From the NCBI GenBank assembly GCA_900548115.1, contig URJL01000031.1, positions 1 through 26,196 of the forward strand: 26,196 bases of DNA. The letters run 5' to 3'. Below the pieces are notes generated by a model, which searched no databases, had not been told where the DNA came from, and saw nothing but the letters and a program-made list of their open reading frames with translations. Source of the stretch: an uncultured Eubacteriales bacterium. Its GTDB lineage: Bacteria > Bacillota > Clostridia > Oscillospirales > CAG-382. The position numbers were made by a program, and so were the translations under genes. Shown piece by piece: positions 1-6,439 of the stretch (within the stretch, counting starts at the first letter, position 1; each line of letters starts with the position of its first letter).

Positions 1-101
1 GTCGGGGCGCTGCCCCGACACCCCGCAAGCCTTCGAGAAGGCTTGACCCAAGCTTCGTTCCTTGGTGCGCATCAAATTTTTACCGACATAGCAACGGTAG
101 G
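1..101. repeat. Intergenic mosaic island A, left part: GGGGC hairpin, AAGCCTT hairpin and CATAGC linker
   Basis: The segment opens with a GC-rich inverted repeat (TCGGGGC and GCCCCGA, 2-20). A second hairpin follows, with arms CAAGCCTTC and GAAGGCTTG (26-45), and then a linker with GGTGCGCATC and GACATAGCAACGGTAG. The same three pieces recur in the same order at 3227-3365 and 5812-5990. The window starts inside the island, so its left limit is unknown. No gene is seen. Confidence 0.8.
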
Positions 102-227
102 GTGAAATTGAATTCCGACCATCGGAATTCAATTTCACGGCAACGCTCCCCGCAGGGGCGGCAAACGCTCGCCGCAGGCGCGACCATCGGAATTCGCATT
201 TTGCGGGAACACTCACCGTAGGTGGGG
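102..227. repeat. R1 palindromic repeat cluster abutting the ClpE-like stop codon
   Basis: A full R1 hairpin spans 102-138 (arms GTGAAATTGAATTCCGA and its complement, loop CCA). Two small hairpins follow, CCCC-GCA-GGGG (148-158) and CGCC-GCA-GGCG (170-180). Next comes a half copy lacking the left arm (CGACCATCGGAATTCGCATT, 181-200) and another small hairpin, CACC-GTA-GGTG (214-224). Three G residues separate the last hairpin from the gene's stop codon (228-230). The stems could act in transcription termination or mRNA 3'-end protection; that is inference. Confidence 0.85.
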
Positions 228-2534
228 TTATTTTGAGGTGATTACAACAGCGCCGTCTTTGACCGAGACATTCAGTTCTTTGATCTTGCGGTCATAATGC
301 GAAATGATCTCCTGCGCCGCTTTATCCTCGATATCGGTCTGAACGAGCCGCCGCAGGTTGCGCGCGCCGTATTTCAGGCTGAACGCGCGGTCGGCAAGAT
401 AGGCGGGAACGTCGTCGGAATACGTGAGGGTGATTCCCTTTTCGGCGACGGATTTTTCAAGATCGGCGAGCATAATACGGGCGATCTTTACAAAATCTTC
501 TTTGGTGAGCTGATTAAAGACGATAATTTCGTCGACGCGGTTCAGAAATTCGGGACGGAGAAAAGCGTTTAACGCATTCAGAATGCGGTCGCGGCTGATC
601 GTACCCTCTTTGCCCGAAAAGCCGGCTTCGTTCATACCCGTCGAAGACCCCGCGTTGGTGGTCATGACAATGACGGTATTCTCAAAATTGACGACTTTTC
701 CGTGCGCGTCGGTGATTCTGCCGTCGTCAAGGATCTGCAAAAGAATGTTCATCACATCGGGATGGGCTTTTTCGATCTCATCGAACAAAACGACCGAATA
801 CGGGCGGCGGCGGATCTTTTCGGTCAGCTGTCCCGCCTCGTCATATCCGACATAGCCGGGGGGTGAACCGATAATGCGCGAGACGGCGTGCTTTTCCATA
901 AATTCCGACATATCCAGTCGGATAAGCGCTTCGGGCGAATCGAAAAGATCGGCAGAAAGGGTCTTGACAAGCTCGGTTTTGCCGACGCCTGTGGGTCCGG
1001 CAAAAATAAAGGAAACGGGCTTGCGTTTGGCGGAAATGCCGGCGCGGCTGCGCTTGATCGCCTTTGCCACTGCGTCGACCGCCGCGTCCTGTCCGACAAT
1101 GCGGTCTTTAAGCCGTGCGGCAAGATTGTCGATACGGGCAAATTCGTTTTCGGAAATATTGCCGGCGGGAATTCCCGTCCAGATCTCGATCACCTGCGCC
1201 AGGTCCTCGGGCGTGACGGTGATGTTTTTGCATTTTTCGCAAAGCGCCGTGAAGCGGTCGGAAAGCTGAATTTCCTTGACCTTTAAATCGGCGATCTTTT
1301 GGAAGCGTTCGACATCCTCTTCGGACGCCTCGGCGTTTTCCAGCGCTTCGCGGTCGGTCTTGGTTTTGGAAAGTTCTTCTTCCGCCTCGGCTTTGTCCTG
1401 AAGATCGCGATTGCGAAGCGCGACGTAAGCCGCCGCTTCGTCCAAAAGGTCGATCGCCTTGTCGGGCAGATAACGGTCGGTGATGTACCGCTCCGAATAA
1501 AGAACGGTCTTGCGCACCGTCTCGTCGGGAATCAGAACGCCGTGGAATTTTTCATAATTTTCTTTGATGCCGCGCAGAATTTCGATCGAATCTTCGATCG
1601 AAGGCTCTTTGATGACGATCGGCTGAAAACGCCGTTCGAGCGCCGCGTCCTTTTCGATATATTTGCGATATTCGGCAAGAGTCGTCGCGCCGATGACTTG
1701 AATCTCGCCGCGCGAGAGAGCGGGCTTTAAGATGTTGGCGGCATTCATTCCGCCCTCGGCGTCACCCGCCGACACGATCGAATGAATCTCATCGATGACG
1801 AGAATAATGTTGCCGAGCGCCTTGACCTCTCCGATCAGCCCTTTCATGCGGTTTTCGAACTGACCGCGGAACTGCGTTCCCGCGACGATCAGGGTCATAT
1901 CGACAAGATAAACTTCGCATTTTTTCAATCGGTGGGGCACTTTTCCATCTGCGATACGCTGTGCCAGCGCTTCGGCGACGGCAGTCTTTCCGACGCCGGG
2001 TTCGCCGATGAGACAGGGGTTGTTTTTCTGACGGCGCGAAAGAATCTGCAAAACGCGCTCCAGCTCGCGCTCGCGCCCAATCACGGGGTCAAGCTTGCCC
2101 TCGGCGGCGCGGCGGGTCAGATTGATACAAAACGCCTCGAGATTTTTGCGCTTTTTATCGACCTTTTCTTTTCTCTTTTTCTTTTCGTCGGATTTTTCGC
2201 GTTTTCCGCCGAAGATCGCACCGAAATCGAGCGACGGCGCGCGCGAATCGCTTTCGTCCCCGTCGTCTTCGTCCTCGTTTTCGTCCTCGTTTTCGTCGGG
2301 CGCATCCTCGTCAAAATCCTCGGGAAAAGCCGACATTTCTTCGCTCAGACGGTCGAACTGTTCTTCGTCCAGTCCCATCCGTCCCATCATTTCGTTGATT
2401 TGTTCGGTGTTGATACCGAGCTCGCGCGCACATTTCAGACAGTACGCTTCGGTCTCGCTTTTGCCCGTGCCGTCGAGCTTTTGGACAAAAACAACGGCGA
2501 CACGTTTTTTGCATCGGGTACAATATTTGATCAC
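228..2534 (-). CDS. clpE: ClpE-like AAA+ unfoldase, ATP-binding subunit of a Clp protease
   Basis: A cytoplasmic AAA+ chaperone expected to unfold proteins and feed them to ClpP. The 768-residue product has an N-terminal C4 zinc finger (C5, C8, C32, C35), as in ClpE, rather than the ClpC N-domain. A very acidic linker (about 71-98) follows. The first ATPase domain has Walker A GEPGVGKT (177-184) and Walker B VIDEIH (D248, E249). A short coiled middle region (about 375-430) precedes the second ATPase domain, with GPTGVGKT (513-520) and VVLFDEIEKAH (D585, E586). A GFSG loop after the second Walker B resembles the ClpP-docking loop. The start is GTG, preceded by GGAGGAG at the right distance. 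It follows pgsA by 20 bases and is probably cotranscribed. A ClpC-type name is possible; the zinc finger favours ClpE. The stop codon abuts repeat cluster R1. Confidence 0.9.
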   Translation of the reverse strand: MIKYCTRCKKRVAVVFVQKLDGTGKSETEAYCLKCARELGINTEQINEMMGRMGLDEEQFDRLSEEMSAFPEDFDEDAPDENEDENEDEDDGDESDSRAPSLDFGAIFGGKREKSDEKKKRKEKVDKKRKNLEAFCINLTRRAAEGKLDPVIGRERELERVLQILSRRQKNNPCLIGEPGVGKTAVAEALAQRIADGKVPHRLKKCEVYLVDMTLIVAGTQFRGQFENRMKGLIGEVKALGNIILVIDEIHSIVSAGDAEGGMNAANILKPALSRGEIQVIGATTLAEYRKYIEKDAALERRFQPIVIKEPSIEDSIEILRGIKENYEKFHGVLIPDETVRKTVLYSERYITDRYLPDKAIDLLDEAAAYVALRNRDLQDKAEAEEELSKTKTDREALENAEASEEDVERFQKIADLKVKEIQLSDRFTALCEKCKNITVTPEDLAQVIEIWTGIPAGNISENEFARIDNLAARLKDRIVGQDAAVDAVAKAIKRSRAGISAKRKPVSFIFAGPTGVGKTELVKTLSADLFDSPEALIRLDMSEFMEKHAVSRIIGSPPGYVGYDEAGQLTEKIRRRPYSVVLFDEIEKAHPDVMNILLQILDDGRITDAHGKVVNFENTVIVMTTNAGSSTGMNEAGFSGKEGTISRDRILNALNAFLRPEFLNRVDEIIVFNQLTKEDFVKIARIMLADLEKSVAEKGITLTYSDDVPAYLADRAFSLKYGARNLRRLVQTDIEDKAAQEIISHYDRKIKELNVSVKDGAVVITSK

Positions 2535-2554
2535 GCTTGGCTCCTCCGTTTATC

Positions 2555-3112
2555 CTACGGTTTTGATTGTTCGTTTTGTTCGGTTCGCGGTTTTTTCATA
2601 TAGCAAAGAAAATAGGAAATTCCGGCAAGTGCCATAAAACACGCCGTCACGGCGCAGAGAATATCCACGCCGAAAAAGCCGTGCGGCGATGAATAAAGCA
2701 GCAGCGACAGGGCGCAAAGCAAAAACATCGAAAAGCCCGCAAGCTTGCCGAATACGTTCGATTTGACGACCGTGCTTTTGTTTTTGTACAAAAACAGCGC
2801 GCCGATTCCCTGTGAAATCTGAATTGTGCAAAAGATAAGGACGAAATACAGCGGTATCCGTCCCGCCGCCAAAAGGCAGAGAAAAACGCTGCCGTAGGTA
2901 AGCTTGTCGGCGATCGGGTCGAGAATTTTGCCGAGGTCGGTTATACACGAAAATTTGCGCGCAAGATATCCGTCCGCAACATCGGTTATACCCGACACGA
3001 TAAAGACCGCGGCGCATATCTCCCATCGGTTCAAAAAGAAAAACAGGAGAAATACGGGAACAAGAAACAGGCGCAAAGCGGTCAGGATGTTCGGTAAGTT
3101 TTCCTTTTTCAT
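2555..3112 (-). CDS. pgsA: CDP-alcohol phosphatidyltransferase, probably phosphatidylglycerophosphate synthase
   Basis: Integral membrane enzyme that transfers a phosphatidyl group from CDP-diacylglycerol to an alcohol, most likely glycerol 3-phosphate, to make anionic phospholipid. The full family signature is visible: D44, D47, G48, A51, R52, G61, D65 and D69 in the spacing D-x2-D-G-x2-A-R-x8-G-x3-D-x3-D. The 185 residues carry about five to six hydrophobic segments, normal for PgsA. The N-terminal LPNILTALRLFLVP is typical of the family. The ATG at 3112 has only a weak AAGAAAG upstream; an overlapping reading frame of similar length has no family features and is rejected. It is the first gene of a two-gene unit with the ClpE-like gene. 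Cardiolipin or phosphatidylserine synthase activity cannot be excluded. Confidence 0.85.
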   Translation of the reverse strand: MKKENLPNILTALRLFLVPVFLLFFFLNRWEICAAVFIVSGITDVADGYLARKFSCITDLGKILDPIADKLTYGSVFLCLLAAGRIPLYFVLIFCTIQISQGIGALFLYKNKSTVVKSNVFGKLAGFSMFLLCALSLLLYSSPHGFFGVDILCAVTACFMALAGISYFLCYMKKPRTEQNEQSKP

Positions 3113-3226
3113 TTTCTTTCTTCATTTTCCTTTCCCGTTTGCCCGTGGGCAAAACGGCGCTCGGCGGCGGGTGTGATAAAAATTCGGTGAGGAAAATTCA
3201 CTCCTCCTGCGTTTTGCGGACGCAAG
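3113..3226. other. Upstream region of pgsA
   Basis: The segment separates pgsA from repeat island B. No convincing -10/-35 pair or gene is seen. On the minus strand it contains GAGGAGTGAATTTTCCTC, a short imperfect inverted repeat at about 3190-3208 whose role is unknown. Confidence 0.4.
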
Positions 3227-3306
3227 TCGGGGCTCTGCTCGGGGCTTTGCTCGGGGCTTTGCTCGGGGCAAAGCCCCAACACCCCGCGAGCCTTTGAAAA
3301 GGTTCG
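3227..3306. repeat. GGGGC minisatellite hairpin and AAGCCTT-type hairpin, island B
   Basis: Three 12-base units (TCGGGGCTCTGC once, TCGGGGCTTTGC twice, 3227-3262) end in TCGGGGC-AAA-GCCCC, so the terminal unit folds on itself. The second hairpin (3287-3306) is CGAGCCTTT-GA-AAAGGTTCG. Compared with the copy at 26-45, two base pairs have changed on both arms (A-T to G-C and C-G to T-A), so pairing is kept. The CATAACAAAGGTAAGG linker follows at about 3348-3365. Confidence 0.85.
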
Positions 3307-3365
3307 ATCCAAACTTTGGTTTTTGGTGCGCATCGAAATTCTATGTCAACATAACAAAGGTAAGG

Positions 3366-3702
3366 CGAAGTTGCATTCCGACCATCGGAATGCAAGCTTC
3401 GCGGGAACACTCACCGTAGGTGCGAAATCGGATTCTGACCATCAGAATCCGTATTTCGCGGGAACACTCACCGTAGGTGCGAAATCGGATTCTGACCATC
3501 AGAATCCGCATTTCGCGGCAACACTCACCGTAGGTGCGAAATCGAATTTCGACCACCGAAATCCGTATTTCGCGGCAACACTCACCGTAAGTGTGAAATT
3601 GAATTCTGACCATCAGAATTCAATTTCACGGCAACACTCACCGTAGGTGCGAAGTTGCATTCCGACCATCGGAATGCAAGCTTCGCGGCAACTGCTGCGC
3701 CG
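3366..3702. repeat. Tandem array of six R1 hairpins with 56-57-base period and covarying arms
   Basis: Hairpins start at 3366, 3423, 3480, 3537, 3594 and 3650. Each is a roughly 16-base arm, the loop CCA (shifted in the fourth copy), the complementary arm and a linker CGGCAACACTCACCGTAGGTG. The linker has its own small hairpin, CACC-GTA-GGTG. Arms differ between copies (GCATTCCGA, GGATTCTGA, GAATTTCGA, GAATTCTGA) while the partner arm changes to match. The array runs into the stop codon of the CvpA gene (3703-3705), where the last small hairpin reads GCGCC-GCTA-GGCG. Reading frames through it are by-products of the period and not genes. Confidence 0.92.
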
Positions 3703-4416
3703 CTAGGCGAGGTGGAAGAGGTCGAAATAGCCGTACAGATGCGCGTTGTTTACACATTCGGAATCGATTCCGATCTGCAGCCCTTCAAGATAGGGCAGGA
3801 TCGCGTCGAAGATCATGCGGAAAATGAGAATATGCAAAACCGCGATGATAAGTCCCGCCAGAAGCCCGAGCGCTTTATTCGCGCCGCTTAACACGGGCGC
3901 GGAGGCGACGAAATTCAAAAGCCGCATGAGCACGTACAAAATGAGCGCTGTCGCGAAGAAGATCGCGATAAAGCAAAGCGCGTTCAGGATCGATTCGCAC
4001 GCGGGCGTGACGACATATTGAATCAGTGCGTCGACGGCGTTTTCACCCTTCTCCGCCAGCATTTTTGCATATTGTTCCCGAATTTCCTCGGGCGTATGTC
4101 CCAAAACCGAAAGCAATGTTTTCATCCCGTCGGAAAATTCGATTGCCGCCGCATCGGTCACATTGCGGAACGCGGCGGAGAAATAATCGCCCACGGTTTT
4201 TTCGATACGGGTAAGAAGTCCCGTATAAAAGGCGGTCCCGCGCAAAAGCGAGGCGAGGGGTTTGGCAAAGAAGAAAGCCGCCGCCGCCGAAACAATCAGC
4301 TTGCAGCCGCGATACAGCGTGCGGATAAAGCCCCGCCGCGCACCGAGCGACACATCAAAAAGAAAAATCGCGATTACGATAAGATCGAGAAAAAGACCGC
4401 TTTTAAAAAGTGTCAT
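3703..4416 (-). CDS. CvpA family membrane protein
   Basis: A 237-residue integral membrane protein of the CvpA (colicin V production) family; the biochemical role is unsettled. The N-terminal segment LDLIVIAIFLFDVSLGARRGFIRTLY carries the family hallmark of a first helix followed by G-x-x-RG-F; further hydrophobic segments lie at about 38-60, 148-172 and 183-205. The ATG at 4416 has a good site (CGGAGGACGGATCT). It is the second gene of a unit with DUF5711, 41 bases downstream, a pairing that recurs in Clostridia. The final residues H-L-A and the TAG stop are encoded by the adjoining R1 repeat (GGCGAGGTGG/CTA), so the natural C-terminus may have been replaced when the repeat arrived. Confidence 0.82.
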   Translation of the reverse strand: MTLFKSGLFLDLIVIAIFLFDVSLGARRGFIRTLYRGCKLIVSAAAAFFFAKPLASLLRGTAFYTGLLTRIEKTVGDYFSAAFRNVTDAAAIEFSDGMKTLLSVLGHTPEEIREQYAKMLAEKGENAVDALIQYVVTPACESILNALCFIAIFFATALILYVLMRLLNFVASAPVLSGANKALGLLAGLIIAVLHILIFRMIFDAILPYLEGLQIGIDSECVNNAHLYGYFDLFHLA

Positions 4417-4457
4417 AGATCCGTCCTCCGAAAAAGATTCTCAAAAGAAATCCGACA

Positions 4458-5672
4458 TCAAGCGCTCGGCTCTTCGTCGGTCTGCTCGGGTGCCGTCACG
4501 CTTCGGTGAACCGCCGATGAAGCGGAAAGCAGTAAGTATTCGCCGTCCTCCAGCGAAAAGACCGCCTTGTATTCACCGTCGGCCGCGACCGTTTCAAGCT
4601 CCGAAACGCCGAAACGGTCCGCTTCGGTGTCATAAGAAAAAATGTTCAGCTCATACGGTTCGAGCACATATAAATACCCGTTTGCGGCATGTACGGAGGA
4701 AAGCTCGGAGGAAAAACGGCGCGTAAATAAGAGCGTTCCCGCATAATCGTAGAGCCGCAGCGTCGTATCGGTTCCGGCAAGCGAGCTTTTTAAAACGACG
4801 GCAAAAAAATCGTTAAAACGATAGATCGATTCGGGCGTTTCGTATTCGAAATCGCAAAACGCCGTCTCGTTTGCGTCGTAATCGTAAAAATGAATCCCGC
4901 GGTCGGTCATGAGCGCGAAATTTTTGTCGGCGCAGAACATGGAGAGCGGAAGCTCACCCGAGAGCGAAGCTTTTGCTTTGATGTCGTCTTCGTTTGTCAG
5001 ATCGAAGGTATACACCTCGACGTAAAAATCGCCGTTTTGCGCGTCGAGCGCCGTGCAGGCGGCGCGCTTTTGCCTGCCGTCGTAACAAAGATCGGTGATC
5101 GCCGCCGAGCGGGTCATAAAGCTGTAGATCTTTTTATATCGGTTATCATAGACCGCAAAGCCGCCCGCGTAGCTTTTTTCGCGCGTGATGACGGCAAAAC
5201 CGCCGTCGGACGAAAGCACCGCCGATTCGATGGGGGTCGAAAGAGTTTTGTCGCAGACCTTGGAAAAGGAATTGCAGATCGAAATGCCCGTTCCGTCGCG
5301 GTCATAGATGAGCATATAGCGGTCGTCGCTGACATACGACGGGTTCGGATACCGAATGCTTTCGGACAAAAGCTTTCGTCCCGAAAGGTCATACGAAACG
5401 ACCGTTCCGTCGTCCGCCAGAACGAGCTTTTCGTTCAAAAGCGCCGAGGCGTTTTTTCCGCCCGTTATCGAAAGAACGTTTTCTTCCCCGCCCATGCTCG
5501 GCGGGCTTACCTCGATGTATTTCATCAGGTAACGAAAATTGTCAAAGGTGATCTCGTCGCGGAAAAAGGTCATGGAAAAGATCACGAACAGAAGCAAAAA
5601 CAAAAGCACTCCGTACCGCGCGAGACGAACCCGACGGCAGGCTTTTTCATAATAGGAGCGTTTTTCGTTCAT
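4458..5672 (-). CDS. DUF5711 family membrane-anchored beta-propeller-like protein
   Basis: The 404-residue product has a basic N-terminus, one membrane helix (about residues 19-36, VLLFLLLFVIFSMTFF) and a long extracellular region. The exterior part is rich in short beta motifs such as VVSYDLSGR, HFYDYD, LRLYDYAGTLL and LNIFSYD, suggesting a WD40/PQQ-like propeller. The architecture fits DUF5711, often beside CvpA genes in Clostridia; function unknown. The ATG at 5672 is chosen because AAAGGA lies 9 bases upstream; a TTG at 5717 would add 15 basic residues but has no site. The C-terminal tail TAPEQTDEEPSA looks disordered. A promoter-like sequence lies 55 bases upstream. Confidence 0.72.
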   Translation of the reverse strand: MNEKRSYYEKACRRVRLARYGVLLFLLLFVIFSMTFFRDEITFDNFRYLMKYIEVSPPSMGGEENVLSITGGKNASALLNEKLVLADDGTVVSYDLSGRKLLSESIRYPNPSYVSDDRYMLIYDRDGTGISICNSFSKVCDKTLSTPIESAVLSSDGGFAVITREKSYAGGFAVYDNRYKKIYSFMTRSAAITDLCYDGRQKRAACTALDAQNGDFYVEVYTFDLTNEDDIKAKASLSGELPLSMFCADKNFALMTDRGIHFYDYDANETAFCDFEYETPESIYRFNDFFAVVLKSSLAGTDTTLRLYDYAGTLLFTRRFSSELSSVHAANGYLYVLEPYELNIFSYDTEADRFGVSELETVAADGEYKAVFSLEDGEYLLLSASSAVHRSVTAPEQTDEEPSA

Positions 5673-5726
5673 GTCTTTTTTCCTTTCGCGAAAATTTCCG
5701 CGCGGCGTTTTTTTCAAACACTATCT

Positions 5727-5755
5727 ATTATATACAAAACGCGCGCGGCGATAAA
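5727..5755 (-). promoter_or_regulatory. Probable sigma-A promoter of the DUF5711-cvpA unit
   Basis: On the minus strand, TTTATC (5755-5750) and TATAAT (5732-5727) are separated by 17 bases. The -10 is perfect and the -35 weak. It lies 55 bases upstream of the chosen ATG and immediately left of repeat island C. Confidence 0.55.
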
Positions 5756-5811
5756 GAATTAAAAATGAAAGATTTGTGTCGGGTATTCACGGGAATGCGC
5801 TCCCACGGCAG

Positions 5812-5990
5812 TCGGGGCTCTGCTCGGGGCTTTGCTCGGGGCTCTGCTCGGGGCTTTGCTCGGGGCTTTGCTCGGGGCTTTGCTCGGGGCGCCGCCCCGA
5901 CACCCCGCAAGCCTTCGAGAAGGCTTGATCCAAGCTTAGTTCTTCCGTGCGGAGCGAGATTTTTTGCCGACATAACATGGGAAAGTCCAA
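5812..5990. repeat. Expanded 12-base GGGGC minisatellite hairpin, AAGCCTT hairpin and CATAAC linker, island C
   Basis: Six units of TCGGGGCTYTGC (5812-5883) end in TCGGGGC-GCC-GCCCCGA (5884-5900). The C/T variants occur in the order C, T, C, T, T, T. The perfect hairpin CAAGCCTTC-GA-GAAGGCTTG follows at 5908-5927, then TGCCGACATAACATGGG (about 5967-5983). The same modules in the same order occur at 1-101 and 3227-3365 with fewer minisatellite units. Confidence 0.88.
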
Positions 5991-6043
5991 ATTTTTATCA
6001 AATCGACAAGAACAACATAAGTGTCTGTATTTTCAAATTACAA

Positions 6044-6291
6044 CACTGTGATCTTCGATCAAGTGGGGAAGGGGGACTGCGTAGCGGTGGACGAGGTGCG
6101 CCCGCGCCTTTGGTGCGGGCGAATGCGCAGTAACAGCTTTTGCTGACACAACATTATGTGCATTTTCACCGCGCCACTAAAATTCCATCTCACCGAAAGC
6201 TGTCATTTCGGCTCCGCCTACTTCGTAGGCGGCACCTCATTCGTCACGGCTTCGCCGTGACACCTTCCCCACTTGATCGAAGATCACAGTG
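6044..6291. mobile_element. MITE-like element of 248 bases with 29-base perfect terminal inverted repeats
   Basis: The left terminus (6044-6072, beginning CACTGTGATCTTCGATCAAG) is repeated exactly in inverse at 6263-6291. The interior has no gene but several stems, including GTCACGGCTTCGCCGTGAC and GCCTACTTCGTAGGC. No clear target-site duplication is seen. It interrupts the module order of island C between the CATAAC linker and the R1 hairpin. Related termini occur at 11595-11661, 12166-12231 and about 20090-20145. Short CCTTCCCC...GGGGAAGG elements with CACGGC-GAAGCCGTG stems are known to be common in Oscillospiraceae genomes. Confidence 0.75.
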
Positions 6292-6439
6292 AATCAAGGG
6301 GAAGGCTCTGTTGCGCATCGCAATCTTATGTCAACATAACATGAGTAAGTCAAATTTTTATCGACACAACATAGGTAGGGCGAAGTTGAATTCCGACCAT
6401 CGGAATTCAATTTCACGGCAAACGCTCCCCGCAGGGGGG
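6292..6439. repeat. GCATC/CATAAC linker and R1 hairpin abutting the ricT stop codon
   Basis: After TGCGCATCGCAATCTTATGT and two CATAACAT-type segments, one R1 hairpin (about 6381-6415; arms GAAGTTGAATTCC and GGAATTCAATTTC, one G-T pair) is followed by the small hairpin CCCC-GCA-GGGG (6427-6437). Two more G residues lead directly into the stop codon of ricT (6440-6442), the same arrangement as at 214-230. Confidence 0.85.

Noticed and set aside
3323..3646. Open frames through the tandem R1 array on both strands
   Set aside because: The 57-base period is a multiple of three, so any stop-free frame repeats. The predicted proteins are only translations of the hairpins, with no ribosome site.
3366..3702. 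CRISPR array
   Set aside because: Repeats are contiguous and palindromic over most of each unit. There are no unique spacers, only covarying arms, and no cas genes are near.
3366..3702. Integron attC array
   Set aside because: No gene cassettes, no integrase, and the paired core sites of attC (GTTRRRY/RYYYAAC) are not arranged around each unit.
5765..6133. Open frame through the GGGGC minisatellite
   Set aside because: Composition is pure repeat (Gly/Ala/Arg/Phe or Glu-Gln-Ser-Pro periodicities) with no start signal.
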